32,910 nt of DNA from CALGLS01 sp047626155 (GCA_047626155.1 JBLHRR010000047.1:1-32910); one strand, 5' to 3'. Positions 8,165-17,420 are shown, counted from the stretch's first letter. The notes: a model not told the origin generated them from the letters alone. Program-made: numbers and translations.

Positions 8165-10438
8165 TTACTTCACGGCCATATCTTTTCTAATTTTATTCAA
8201 AGCAGAACCCGCTGTAACCCAGTCAATCTGAGATTGGTTATAGGTGTGCTTCACTTCGAACTTACTCTTCTTACCATCACTATGGTTCAACACAACGGTT
8301 AGGTTTTCACCTGGTGCCATTTTACTAAAGTCCGGAATATCAACGATGTCATCCTGACGTACTTTGTCGTAATCTTTTGGATCAGCAAAAATCAAAGCCA
8401 ACATTCCCTGCTTCTTTAGGTTTGTTTCGTGGATACGTGCAAATGATTTTACGATCACTGCATTCACTCCTAAGAAACGAGGCTCCATTGCTGCGTGCTC
8501 CCTTGAAGAACCTTCTCCCAAGTTTTCCTCACCGAAAACAACTGTTCCGATTTTCTTCTTTTGGTAAGCCCTTGCAGAATCCGGCACTGCCATGTACTTC
8601 GCTTTTTTGAGCGCGTAGTTGATTACATTGTTCGGTTCATCGTTGAAAGCGTTGATCGCTCCAATATAACAGTTGTTAGAAATGTTCGCTAAATGACCAC
8701 GATATTTCAACCATGGACCAGCCATAGAAATATGATCCGTTGTACATTTCCCTTTTGCCTTAATCAAAATACGCATTCCTTTCATGTCCTCGCTTTCAAT
8801 AGCTACAAAAGGCTTAAGTAATTGCAAACGGTTTGATTTCTTATCAATCTTTATTTTCACTTTGCTACCGTCTTCAGCTGGTGGATTGAAACCCGCATCT
8901 TCTACGTCGAAGCCTTTTGGTGGAAGTTCTACTCCTTTTGGAGGGCTCAATTTTACTTTCTTACCTTTTTTGTTAACCAATTTATCCGTCAAAGGATTGA
9001 AAGTTAGGTCACCCGCGATAGCCAATGCTGTTACGATTTCTGGAGAAGCAACAAAAGCGTGTGTTAATGGATTACCATCATTACGTTTTGTAAAGTTTCT
9101 ATTGAAAGAAGTGATAATGGAATTCTTCTTCTTTGGGTTTTTGTGTCGAGACCATTGTCCGATACAAGGACCACAGGCGTTTGCCAAAACCATTCCACCC
9201 ATATCTTCGAAAGGCTTTAATAAGCCATCTCTTTCTACAGTGAAACGAATCTGCTCAGAACCTGGAGTTACGGTGAATTCTGACTTTACATCTAGATGTT
9301 TCTTAACCGCTTGTACAGCAATAGAAGCTGCGCGATCCAAATCTTCGTAAGAAGAGTTTGTACAAGAACCGATCAAACCAACATCCAATTTTGCAGGATA
9401 GCCATTCTCTTTTACAGCCGCAGCAAATTTAGAAATTGGCCATGCTAAATCCGGCGTGTATGGTCCGTTAATATGTGGCTCCAATGTAGACAAGTTGATT
9501 TCAATCACCTGGTCAAAATATTTCTTTGGATCTTTATAACATTCCGGATCACCGGTTAAGTGTTTCTTTACTTTGTTAGCCAACTTCGCAACATCTGCTC
9601 TTCCTGTTGCAGAAAGGTAACGCGCCATAGAAGGATCGTAACCGAAAGTAGAAGTCGTTGCTCCAATCTCTGCTCCCATGTTACAGATGGTTCCTTTACC
9701 GGTACAAGACAAGCTACGTGCACCAGGTCCGAAGTATTCAACGATAGCACCAGTTCCACCTTTGACAGTAAGGATACCAGCCACTTTAAGGATGACATCT
9801 TTTGCAGAAGTCCAACCAGATAATTTACCTGTTAATTTAATACCGATAACTTTAGGCATTTTCAATTCCCAAGGCATATCTGCCATTACATCCACGGCAT
9901 CCGCACCACCTACTCCGATGGCTACCATACCAAGACCACCTGCGTTAGGCGTGTGAGAATCCGTACCAATCATCATCCCTCCTGGAAAAGCATAATTTTC
10001 TAAAACGATCTGGTGAATAATACCTGCACCTGGCTTCCAGAAACCTATACCATATTTATTAGAAACATCTTGTAAAAAATCGAAAACTTCGGAACTTGTG
10101 TTGATGGCATTTTTCAAATCTTTCTTCGCACCCACTTTAGCTCCGATCAAGTGATCACAGTGTACAGTAGAAGGAACTGCAACTTTATCTTTACCCGCCA
10201 TCATAAATTGAAGCAATGCCATTTGTGCTGTTGCATCTTGCATCGCTACACGGTCAGGAGAAAAGAAAACATAATCTTTTGCTCTCTTGTAATTTTTTAA
10301 TTTAGATTCTGGGTGAAGGTGAGTGTACAGAATTTTTTCAGTCAAAGTCAAAGGTCGCTTCAGACGTTTTCCAATTTTTTCTAATCGGTCGCCTAAGCTG
10401 TCATAGTACGCCTTGATTATATCAATATCAAATGCCAT
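8165..10438 (-). CDS. acn: Aconitate hydratase, mitochondrial type
   Basis: Interconverts citrate and isocitrate through cis-aconitate in the TCA cycle, using a [4Fe-4S] cluster. At 757 residues it is close to mitochondrial aconitase (about 750 mature) and clearly shorter than the AcnA/IRP1 or AcnB types (about 870-890). The cluster ligands are visible: Cys359 in GSCTNSSYED, and Cys422 and Cys425 in ACGPCIGQW. The substrate-binding TDSHTPNAGGLG lies at 159-170. The C-terminal swivel domain contains GEGSSREHAAMEPR with its active-site serine and arginine residues. A TATTTTTG element sits 36 bases before the ATG and a hairpin terminator follows the gene. It is a single-gene unit and appears complete. 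Confidence 0.96.
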   Translation of the reverse strand: MAFDIDIIKAYYDSLGDRLEKIGKRLKRPLTLTEKILYTHLHPESKLKNYKRAKDYVFFSPDRVAMQDATAQMALLQFMMAGKDKVAVPSTVHCDHLIGAKVGAKKDLKNAINTSSEVFDFLQDVSNKYGIGFWKPGAGIIHQIVLENYAFPGGMMIGTDSHTPNAGGLGMVAIGVGGADAVDVMADMPWELKMPKVIGIKLTGKLSGWTSAKDVILKVAGILTVKGGTGAIVEYFGPGARSLSCTGKGTICNMGAEIGATTSTFGYDPSMARYLSATGRADVAKLANKVKKHLTGDPECYKDPKKYFDQVIEINLSTLEPHINGPYTPDLAWPISKFAAAVKENGYPAKLDVGLIGSCTNSSYEDLDRAASIAVQAVKKHLDVKSEFTVTPGSEQIRFTVERDGLLKPFEDMGGMVLANACGPCIGQWSRHKNPKKKNSIITSFNRNFTKRNDGNPLTHAFVASPEIVTALAIAGDLTFNPLTDKLVNKKGKKVKLSPPKGVELPPKGFDVEDAGFNPPAEDGSKVKIKIDKKSNRLQLLKPFVAIESEDMKGMRILIKAKGKCTTDHISMAGPWLKYRGHLANISNNCYIGAINAFNDEPNNVINYALKKAKYMAVPDSARAYQKKKIGTVVFGEENLGEGSSREHAAMEPRFLGVNAVIVKSFARIHETNLKKQGMLALIFADPKDYDKVRQDDIVDIPDFSKMAPGENLTVVLNHSDGKKSKFEVKHTYNQSQIDWVTAGSALNKIRKDMAVK

Positions 10439-10473
10439 AGTTGTATGAGTTTTAATAAGTTTTAAAATCGCCG

Positions 10474-10481
10474 CAAAAATA
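10474..10481 (-). promoter_or_regulatory. Probable acn -7 element
   Basis: The minus strand reads TATTTTTG, an exact TAnnTTTG match, 36 bases before the acn start. I found no TTTG at the expected -33 distance, so the promoter is only half supported. Confidence 0.45.
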
Positions 10482-10708
10482 CATTATTTTTTTATTATTT
10501 GTTGCCCCTGTCTTGTACAGCTGCGGACAGGATGTAAATGGGTTTCAAAAGTCTCTCCGTTTCACTTCCGTCTTTTTTAACAACATCTTTTCAAGGAACC
10601 ACGTCATTTCTCAAAAATGAGAAAAAAATGAATCATACTTTCGTAACTTTAAGTTCTTTTGTACTTAAAAGTATTTGAAAGGATTCGTTTTTCAACTCTA
10701 TATTAAAA

Positions 10709-12307
10709 ATGAGATTATTATTCCTGTCTTTTTTATTCCTATTCCCTTTTTTACTTTCTGCGCAGAAAAGCAATTCTGATTTAGAAGCAGCTCTTAAGTC
10801 TGAGAAAAGTACTAGAGGAAAAATGACCTTAGAGGTAGAGCTATCCAAAAGATATGTTAGTCCTAATCCAAAGCGGGCCATTGAATTGGGGAAGAAGGGT
10901 TATCAAACTGCCGTTAAAATCAAGAATCATAATGTAGCTGCTCAGGCTGCTTATCTGATTGCGCTGGCTTATGAAAATAAAAGAGACAAACGGAATGTGG
11001 ATATTTGGTTGAGAAACTGTTTCAAAAGTTCGATGCGCGCCCATGATTCTGATTTGATTATCAAAAGTGCTGTTAAAAGGAGCCAGGTGGCAAAGAGGAA
11101 AGGCAATTTTCGCAAAGCCTATGAAGTGATGGAAGAGGCCTTTGATTATTTTAGTAAAAAAGGATCCAGCATTAGTGATTTGGAGCAAGCATTTGAAATG
11201 CAACGTATGCAAATCAATAAGGAGAAAAAAACGTTGGAAACCGAAAAGAAAAAATTGAAAAAAGACATTAAAATCTTATCCAGTGAAAGGGATCAATTGA
11301 GTGACGAAAAAGTAGAACTAACCGAAAAGCAAGAAGAGCTCTTGGAGGCCAATGAAAAAGCAGTCGAGGAAATAAATGTAAAATCGGAAGAACTGGCCAC
11401 GGTAGCAGAACAAAAAACAAAAGCAGAAAAGCGAGCCTATAAAAACAAAAAGAAAGCGGAAGAACTCACTGGTAAAAACAAAGAGATTACAGAGCAACTA
11501 GAGATAGAGCAAGTCCAGAGGGAGATGGCAGAAATAAAAGCTTCCAGGAGCAACCTCTTACTTTTATTGGCTGGTGTATTGTCTTTGTTTTTCATTCTCT
11601 TGGCCATTTCTTTATATGGCCGCTTCCGAGCAAAGAAAAAAGCCAACAAGGCGCTAGAAGAGGAACAACGTCGTTCTGACGAATTGTTACTGAACATCCT
11701 TCCTGCCAACATTGCCGAAGAGCTAAAGAATACCGGCACCGCTTCCGCAAAAAAATACAATCACGTAACTGTATTGTTGGCAGACTTTAAAGATTTTACT
11801 AAAATATCAAAAAAATTAACTCCCGAACAATTAGTCAAAGAATTAGACCATTGTTTCAAAGGTTTTGATCACATCATTTCTCATTACAAAATTGAAAAGA
11901 TAAAAACCATTGGTGATGCTTATCTGTGTGCCAGCGGTTTGACGGACGGAAAAACCAACCCGAAAGATATGCTCAAGGCTGCTTTGGAAATGCAGCAATT
12001 CTTAAAGGAATACAAAGAAGAACGCAATCGAAAAGGTCTCACTAGTTTTGAAGCGCGCATCGGAGTGCATACTGGGCCAGTGGTAGCTGGAGTAGTGGGT
12101 ACTAAGAAATTCGCTTATGATATTTGGGGCGAGACCGTTAATATTGCTTCCCGTCTGGAGCACAATTGCGAAGTTGGCAAAGTCAATATCTCCAAAGAAA
12201 CTTTCGAAGAAATTCGTTACTTATTTGATATAGAGTCAAGAGGGAAAATTGATGCAAAGAATCTAGGTTATATTGATATGTATCATGTCAATAAATTACG
12301 TAACTGA
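10709..12307 (+). CDS. Membrane-bound class III adenylate cyclase with extracytoplasmic TPR and coiled-coil sensor
   Basis: Predicted to make cAMP from ATP in response to an extracytoplasmic signal. The 532-residue protein has a signal peptide (1-18), TPR-like helices (about 25-150), a long charged coiled coil (about 155-280), one membrane helix (281-303) and a cytosolic signalling helix (LLLNILPANIAEELK, 327-340). The class III cyclase domain spans about 350-528. Catalytic residues are present: metal-binding Asp359 and Asp403, adenine-selecting Lys399 and Asp471 (DIWGE), and the transition-state pair Asn478 and Arg482. The Lys/Asp pair points to ATP rather than GTP. TPR-cyclase proteins are common in Bacteroidota, but their ligands are mostly unknown. 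It stands alone and diverges from acn. Two near-consensus -7 boxes (10636-10643, 10644-10651) lie upstream. No cAMP receptor gene is in the window. Confidence 0.9.
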   Translation: MRLLFLSFLFLFPFLLSAQKSNSDLEAALKSEKSTRGKMTLEVELSKRYVSPNPKRAIELGKKGYQTAVKIKNHNVAAQAAYLIALAYENKRDKRNVDIWLRNCFKSSMRAHDSDLIIKSAVKRSQVAKRKGNFRKAYEVMEEAFDYFSKKGSSISDLEQAFEMQRMQINKEKKTLETEKKKLKKDIKILSSERDQLSDEKVELTEKQEELLEANEKAVEEINVKSEELATVAEQKTKAEKRAYKNKKKAEELTGKNKEITEQLEIEQVQREMAEIKASRSNLLLLLAGVLSLFFILLAISLYGRFRAKKKANKALEEEQRRSDELLLNILPANIAEELKNTGTASAKKYNHVTVLLADFKDFTKISKKLTPEQLVKELDHCFKGFDHIISHYKIEKIKTIGDAYLCASGLTDGKTNPKDMLKAALEMQQFLKEYKEERNRKGLTSFEARIGVHTGPVVAGVVGTKKFAYDIWGETVNIASRLEHNCEVGKVNISKETFEEIRYLFDIESRGKIDAKNLGYIDMYHVNKLRN

Positions 12308-12358
12308 TCTTTAGCAAGCGAAAGGTTTGGTAAAATGATATTTTCTTATAAGGACTAG

Positions 12359-12763
12359 GCCAAAAGAGGCATATTTTGCGGGGATACTAGCTTTTCATTC
12401 CGACTCAAAGCAATTTTACGATTGCTTTTTAGAGGAGGTTTGGGGGGACCAATGTTCTCGATTTCAGGCAGTACCGTTTTATATACAAAAGATGCTTCCG
12501 GATATGAAGGAAGTGATGGCAGACCGTTGGATTCCCGAGTTTACCTTCGTAACTTAGCGGCCAATATGATTACGGATGTTTCCATCAACAAAACAGCTGG
12601 AACCAATGATCTTGACGCACGATATTCACCAGACGGCGCTTTCATTATTTTTGTAAATACAAACAATGATCGCATCTCACAAAAGGACATCTGGAAAATG
12701 GATTTGGATGGAGGAAGTAGGACCTTGCTTTTTGAAAATGCAATTACTCCAGAATGGAAATAG
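12359..12763 (+). pseudogene. C-terminal remnant of a TolB-like (PD40 beta-propeller) protein
   Basis: The open frame from 12422 (a TTG codon) to 12763 encodes 113 residues. Two propeller-blade signatures are recognisable: RYSPDGAFIIFVN and KDIWKMDLDGGSRTLLF. Blades of this type occur in TolB and in S9 peptidase propellers, always as several copies. Here only about two remain and there is no signal peptide. The frame stays open back to 12359, but the residues before GGPMFSISG look like noise. I infer the tail of a larger, mostly deleted gene. A real small protein is less likely because the apparent start is a TTG in non-homologous sequence. It lies between the cyclase and the convergent second S9 peptidase. 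Confidence 0.6.
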
Positions 12764-12881
12764 CAGAGGTTGCTTATTTAGATTTGACAAAGAATCACGT
12801 TTCGTACACACCGATCCTTAAAAAATATACACATAGTTTTTGTTATAACCCATCACTGAATCACCCATTAAGTTGGTAAAC

Positions 12882-12918
12882 AAAACGGCGGTACATTTTC
12901 ATGTGCCGCCGTTGTTTC
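12882..12918 (-). terminator. Terminator of the second S9 peptidase gene
   Basis: AACGGCGGTACA (12884-12895) pairs fully, with one GU pair, with TGTGCCGCCGTT (12902-12913) around a 6-base loop. An A/T-rich tail is present on both sides, so it may also stop plus-strand transcripts. It lies 26 bases beyond the peptidase stop. Confidence 0.8.
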
Positions 12919-12938
12919 TTTCTATCGGACTATCTTCA

Positions 12939-15389
12939 TCACTCCTCAGTGATTTCTTTTCGATTCTTCACATATTTATCCATCCATTCCGTCATTTCCC
13001 AAAGCATGTGCATCACCGATTCTCTGGCTCGGTATCCGTGGCTTTCATGAGGCAACATAACCAGACGAACATTAGCTCCATGTCCTTTTAATGCCGCATA
13101 GAAACGTTCGCTTTGCATAGGAAAAGTTCCAGAATTATTATCTGCTGCTCCGTGAATCAGCAAAAGTGGTTCTTTAATTTTGTCTGCATGATTGAATGGA
13201 GACATTTTGAAATAGGTTTCCGGTGTCTCCCAAAAAGTCCGTTCTTCTGATTGAAACCCAAAAGGTGTAAGTGTTCTGTTATAAGCGCCACTCCTAGCTA
13301 TACCCGCTGCGAATAAATCAGTATGAGCCAGCAAATTTGCAGTCATAAATGCTCCATAAGAATGACCTCCTACCGCTATTCGTTTTCGATCAGCTACCCC
13401 AATATCTACCAGATGATCTATGGCCGCTTCTGCTCCTGAGCGCAATTGTTCAATGAAGGTTTCGTTAGGTTCATTCTCTCCTTCTCCGATAATTGGCATT
13501 CCAAAATCATCCATTACGGCATATCCCTGAGTCACCCAAAACAAAGGAGAACTCCAGCCGATTCTAATGAATTCATACGGGGAGTCCGTTACCTGACTAG
13601 CAGCATTGGCGCTTTTAAACTCCCTGGGATAAGCCCACATAAAAACAGGAAGTCGTCCATCTTTTTCTCTGTCATAACCTTCTGGCAAGTACAAAGTACC
13701 CATCAACTCCACTCCATCTGCACGCTTATACTTCACCATTTCCTTTTGAATATTCTCTAAGGACTTATATGGATTTTCAAAAAAAGTAATTTGATCCAGC
13801 GTACCCTTTTTCAAATTTCTAAGGTAATAATTCGGCCTCTCCTCATTGGATTCTCTTCTGCTTAATACTACTGCTTTTTCCTTATTCAAAATACCAACAG
13901 GCACTTCGTAATAAGGAGCTTCCGAGCGCCAAAGTCTCTCTTTCTTTTTGGTGTTCACATCAATCACATCTACAAAGGGACGATTGCCTTCCGGCGAAGC
14001 CCCTTGTCCGGAAAGATAGAGGGTGTTGCCTTTATCCGCAGTCATTAAGACACTGCGGCCATATTCATTTTGCTCTGTTTCAAAATCCCCCGGATCGTTG
14101 TATCGGTCTTCCCAGGAATGTTCGAAGAAGACGGTTTTATCTTTGTCCTTTGCATCCGGCTTCCACTTACTCGTAATAATTTTCCGGTCTTTCCACCACC
14201 ATTCGTAAGCCATAGCCAAATCACCTGTTCCCCAAGTAACGCCACCATATCGAAGAGCGAAGGAAATACTTTCCTCCGGTTCTTTATCGAAAGGTGATGG
14301 CAATAGGAACAACTGATCGCGGATTGTAGCCTCTTTGTTAGGGTCGCCTCCGTCCTGTGCTTCTACCCAGCTTAGCGTCGCTGCTTTGTCATCCCTCCAG
14401 GAAAAAGAGCGAGGGCCTGTTGCCACCGCTCCAAAACCTTTAGGAATATTATCTGCCAAAGGCTTGTCCGCTACTCTCTTTACCAGTTTTCCATTCTTTC
14501 CATATATTTCAACAGATGAAGGAAAACGCCCATAAGGCACCATAAAAGAAAAAGGCTTCTGAATGGTTTGTAAAAGTACATAAGCCCCATCTGGCGAAGT
14601 ACTCATGCCAGAGACGATCCCGGTTTTGCCCATCTTATTTTCTGTATTCGTTTTAACATTGATGGTTACAATTTGCGATATTGTATAATATTTGAACAAA
14701 GCAATATCGTGTGCATTTTTTAATAAATCTTGATAAGTCCTAACCGGCGCTTTCTTTCCTTCATTGATCTGAATGGTTGGCCCAAAAGGCTTGTCTTCAA
14801 CTTCTGGCAAAGCACCACGGTTGGCTGGAACTCTTTTATACAACAAGGTTTCGTCATCAGAAAACCAGGTTAATGGCCGACCTGGCATCGCATCATTGAT
14901 GACAGCCTCCGTAAGTTTTTTAGCTGTTGCTGTTGCTAAATCTACGTACCACAACTCCAGCCCATTTGCAATGGTATTTGTGAAAGCCACTTTAGAACCA
15001 TCTCGGGTCCAACTGAGGTTTCCTAATTTTGCATTTTCCGGGAGCCCCTGTACTTGTTGTTCTATGTCTTTTCCCAACTCTTTTATCTTCATTCCGGTAT
15101 AGTGGCCAGAGCGACTAGCTCCGTTCGTTCTAGGATTGATACGCATCCCTGCTAATTTCATTTCTTCCTGAGCCACTTCTTCAATACCTGGCATGTTAGG
15201 CCGATCTAATAAAAGCATTCGGTCGGAAGTAGGGCTAATACTGAGGCCTGGGGTAGGTGCGGCATCAATTAAATCAGCAATGCCCTTGGGAGGCATTTGG
15301 TATCCAGTTAGTTCTTGAGCAATTGTCGTCGTCGTCATAAGCAGCAATAGCAGTATTAGGTTTGAGAAGGTTTGAATGGTATTTTTCAT
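12939..15389 (-). CDS. Secreted S9 serine peptidase, glutamyl endopeptidase-like
   Basis: An exported prolyl-oligopeptidase-fold enzyme predicted to cleave peptides in the periplasm. The 816-residue protein starts with a signal peptide ending at TTTTIAQ (about residue 25). A beta-propeller region follows (roughly 30-560) and begins with MPPKGIADLIDAAPTPGLS. The C-terminal hydrolase domain has the catalytic Ser677 (GGHSYGAF), Asp750 (HGAADNNSG) and His784 (PHESHGY). Overall it resembles the plant chloroplast glutamyl peptidase group of S9, which is widespread in Bacteroidota. It differs from the DPP-IV gene at 5000: it lacks the YEEEF motif and has HSYGA in place of WSGGG. Single gene with its own terminator. 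Glu specificity is inferred from family resemblance only. Confidence 0.88.
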   Translation of the reverse strand: MKNTIQTFSNLILLLLLMTTTTIAQELTGYQMPPKGIADLIDAAPTPGLSISPTSDRMLLLDRPNMPGIEEVAQEEMKLAGMRINPRTNGASRSGHYTGMKIKELGKDIEQQVQGLPENAKLGNLSWTRDGSKVAFTNTIANGLELWYVDLATATAKKLTEAVINDAMPGRPLTWFSDDETLLYKRVPANRGALPEVEDKPFGPTIQINEGKKAPVRTYQDLLKNAHDIALFKYYTISQIVTINVKTNTENKMGKTGIVSGMSTSPDGAYVLLQTIQKPFSFMVPYGRFPSSVEIYGKNGKLVKRVADKPLADNIPKGFGAVATGPRSFSWRDDKAATLSWVEAQDGGDPNKEATIRDQLFLLPSPFDKEPEESISFALRYGGVTWGTGDLAMAYEWWWKDRKIITSKWKPDAKDKDKTVFFEHSWEDRYNDPGDFETEQNEYGRSVLMTADKGNTLYLSGQGASPEGNRPFVDVIDVNTKKKERLWRSEAPYYEVPVGILNKEKAVVLSRRESNEERPNYYLRNLKKGTLDQITFFENPYKSLENIQKEMVKYKRADGVELMGTLYLPEGYDREKDGRLPVFMWAYPREFKSANAASQVTDSPYEFIRIGWSSPLFWVTQGYAVMDDFGMPIIGEGENEPNETFIEQLRSGAEAAIDHLVDIGVADRKRIAVGGHSYGAFMTANLLAHTDLFAAGIARSGAYNRTLTPFGFQSEERTFWETPETYFKMSPFNHADKIKEPLLLIHGAADNNSGTFPMQSERFYAALKGHGANVRLVMLPHESHGYRARESVMHMLWEMTEWMDKYVKNRKEITEE

Positions 15390-15853
15390 TTTTGGCGATT
15401 TGTTTTTTTAATATTACACAAAAACAATTTAGACCACAAAAGCAAAAAAAGGGAATATAGTAATTTTTTGTTATTTGTATTGCCGTTTATAAATCCTTTT
15501 TGCTTTTGTGGAAAAGATATTTATTTGCGATATTGAGGAATTATATAAATAGAAGTCAGACAACTAGACATTTCTCCAATTCTACCTCCCAGCCTCCTAA
15601 AGGAGTTGCGGCAAACGAGGATGTTCATTTAAGTGTGTCTGCCAATTTTTCAATCAAAATCAAAATGGCAATCAAAATCAAAAACACTATACCTCGAGCC
15701 CAATAAGAAATTGATCTTCAGTTGATTAAACACATTTTGGTACGTTATAGGGCAATTTTTGATTTTGATTTAAAACACCCATAATTGAAGATTCCCCGGC
15801 AAACCTATAGATGTCCAGTTCTCTGAATAGAAGATCTCTTTTAACTAATAACT
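15390..15853. other. Intergenic region with direct and inverted repeats
   Basis: This 464-base divergent gap between the S9 peptidase and the lpxD-like gene is AT-rich and has no convincing gene. An open frame at 15500-15706 contains the repeat itself and has no recognisable motif. The stretch CAGCCTCCTAAAGGAGTTGC near 15590 is locally GC-rich and may be a scrap of a lost gene. I found no consensus promoter for either neighbour. Confidence 0.5.
15651..15770. repeat. 15-base direct repeat with a distal inverted copy
   Basis: CAATCAAAATCAAAA occurs at 15651-15665 and again at 15669-15683, separated by three bases. Its reverse complement TTTTGATTTTGATT (14 of 15 bases) occurs at 15757-15770. 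Either direct copy could pair with the inverted one across a loop of about 75-90 bases. The run is simple-sequence-like, so replication slippage could have produced the direct pair. Confidence 0.6.
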
Positions 15854-16783
15854 ATGAAATTTCCACAGCCCATCCCTATTAAAACAATTGCTAAAAAGAT
15901 CAATGCAGAAATCATTGGTGATGATACTTTACTAGCCATTGGTATTAACGAAATACACAAAGTAGAGCAAGGCGACATCACCTTCGTCGATGTCGCCAAG
16001 TATTTTGACAAATCACTAAACTCTGCAGCCACCATCATCATCGTCAGTGAACGGGTGGAATGCCCTCCTGGGAAAGCATTGTTATTGTCTGAGAAGCCTT
16101 TTGAGGATTACAACAGCCTAGTATTGGAGCATCGCCCCTATGAATCGCTAAGGTGGGGTATCCATCCTACCGCTAATATTCATCCTTCTGTGGTCATTGA
16201 GCCCAACGTAGTTATTGGACCTCATGTGAAAATCGGAGCGGGATCTCATATACAAGCGAATGTTGTTATTGCAGAGCATAGCCTAATTGGGAAAAATGTT
16301 CTGGTTCAGAGTGGTTCTGTGATTGGGACGGAGGCTTTCTATTTCAAAAAAAATCAAGAAAGCTATAAAAAATGGCGTTCGGGTGGACGAGTCATACTTG
16401 AAGATCGGGTAGATATTGGGGCCTGCTGTACGATCAACAAAGGTGTTTCTGGTGACACCATTATTGGCGAAGGGTCAAAACTAGATGGGCAAGTTCACAT
16501 CGGCCACGGAGTCGTACTGGGCAAGAATTGTTTGCTAGCAGCGCAGGTAGGTATCGGCGGTAAAACCATTGTTGGAAATAATGTCATCTTGTATGGTCAA
16601 GTCGGAATCGCACAGAATTTAACCATCGGAGACGATGCTATTATCCTGGCAAAATCCGGGGTTTCAAAATCTCTGGAAGGTGGGAAAACTTATTTTGGTG
16701 CACCAGCAGAAGAGGCGCGGAAGTATTTCCGAATGATAGCGGCCATGCGAAAATTACCTGAGCTATTGAGACGTGGGATCTAA
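15854..16783 (+). CDS. lpxD: LpxD-like UDP-3-O-acylglucosamine N-acyltransferase
   Basis: Transfers a hydroxyacyl chain from acyl carrier protein to the amine of UDP-3-O-acyl-glucosamine, the third step of lipid A synthesis. The 309-residue protein has an N-terminal LpxD-type uridine-binding domain (about 1-100, with GDITFVDVAKY) and then a left-handed beta-helix of hexapeptide repeats (about 103-270). The catalytic-type HIGH (His215, His218) is at the position of the QVHIAH motif of LpxD. A short helical C-terminus ends in LPELLRRGI. It is shorter than E. coli LpxD (341) and is not next to lpxA, lpxC or fabZ. It may therefore be the short LpxD paralogue common in Bacteroidota, perhaps modifying another nucleotide sugar. 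Fold is certain; exact substrate is less so. Confidence 0.82.
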   Translation: MKFPQPIPIKTIAKKINAEIIGDDTLLAIGINEIHKVEQGDITFVDVAKYFDKSLNSAATIIIVSERVECPPGKALLLSEKPFEDYNSLVLEHRPYESLRWGIHPTANIHPSVVIEPNVVIGPHVKIGAGSHIQANVVIAEHSLIGKNVLVQSGSVIGTEAFYFKKNQESYKKWRSGGRVILEDRVDIGACCTINKGVSGDTIIGEGSKLDGQVHIGHGVVLGKNCLLAAQVGIGGKTIVGNNVILYGQVGIAQNLTIGDDAIILAKSGVSKSLEGGKTYFGAPAEEARKYFRMIAAMRKLPELLRRGI

Positions 16784-16969
16784 ATTTCGATAAATCTATT
16801 CTACCATTAATCATCTGTATGCGCTACCATTCTTTAACTTCAGTTCTATAATAGAGATTCCGGCATCCCATTTTTCAACATCTAAGCCTATTAGATGACT
16901 TTGCCCTTTGTAAATAGATTGTTACGCTGGATACTATCGGTTCCGGACTTGATATCGTGCTAAGCTAAA

Positions 16970-17060
16970 CCGAAGTACAAGCCCCAGCATCCGTAATCGT
17001 TACAGCATAAGTACCAGCAGCTCCAATAATCAGTTCTAAGAATGGGCCCATGGAAGCATC
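16970..17060 (-). pseudogene. Scrap of an SprB-type adhesin repeat
   Basis: One minus-strand frame through this stretch reads LIIGAAGTYAVTITDAGACT and then reaches a stop (VTITDAGACTSV, stop). The pattern ..GaaGtYtVTVTDanGCt is characteristic of the SprB repeat in large T9SS-exported adhesins and gliding proteins of Bacteroidota. Only about 21 residues are preserved. The sequence before it reads FDASMGPF in the same frame, with a stop eight codons upstream of LIIG or so. I infer a relic of a large surface protein. The match is short, so the call is tentative. Confidence 0.5.
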
Positions 17061-17396
17061 AAATCATTCGTAGTCACAATCACAGTCTGCTATTCTTACA
17101 TTTAAAGACAAAGTGCTTTAGTGGCAAACCAGCTTCGAAAAGTGTGTTCTTTTGTAACTTTTCTTTTAGATCATCGTTTAGTTACGAGCTTCTTTGAAGA
17201 ATTTCATGTTTTTAAAGTTTCTCAAAGAAAAGGCAAAAATACCTCTTTTATGGTATATAGGATTTAAATATATGGTATAAATTCGCCAAGTGTTTTTAAG
17301 GAAGAGTTTATCATTTTTCAAACTGTTCCAATAAAGGGTTAAAAACACTGTTCCATTCCCAAAATCAATCTTTCCCACAACCGATTTATTAAAATT

Positions 17397-17420
17397 GCCG
17401 TCTATTTATTTATAGACGGC
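17397..17420. terminator. Orphan 9-bp hairpin, terminator-like
   Basis: GCCGTCTAT (17397-17405) pairs perfectly with ATAGACGGC (17412-17420) around a 6-base loop, followed by TCCTTCTTTT. No gene ends nearby: lpxD stops 614 bases upstream, and the GH3 gene on the other strand ends at 17887. It may be left over from a lost gene. Confidence 0.45.

Noticed and set aside
10607..10624. 7-bp hairpin TTTCTCA/TGAGAAA between acn and the cyclase gene
   Set aside because: It is followed by A, not T, on the plus strand and ends no gene. It is probably a chance AT-rich fold.
5000..15389. The two S9 peptidase genes as a recent duplication
   Set aside because: Lengths, active-site contexts (WSGGG against HSYGA) and propeller motifs differ strongly. 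They belong to different S9 subfamilies.
15500..15706. Plus-strand open frame of 68 codons before lpxD
   Set aside because: Its second half is simply the CAATCAAAATCAAAA repeat and nothing resembles a protein domain.
17178..17378. Minus-strand open frame of 66 codons in the 1.1-kb gap
   Set aside because: AT-rich composition, no motif, no promoter, and it lies in a region that otherwise looks decayed.
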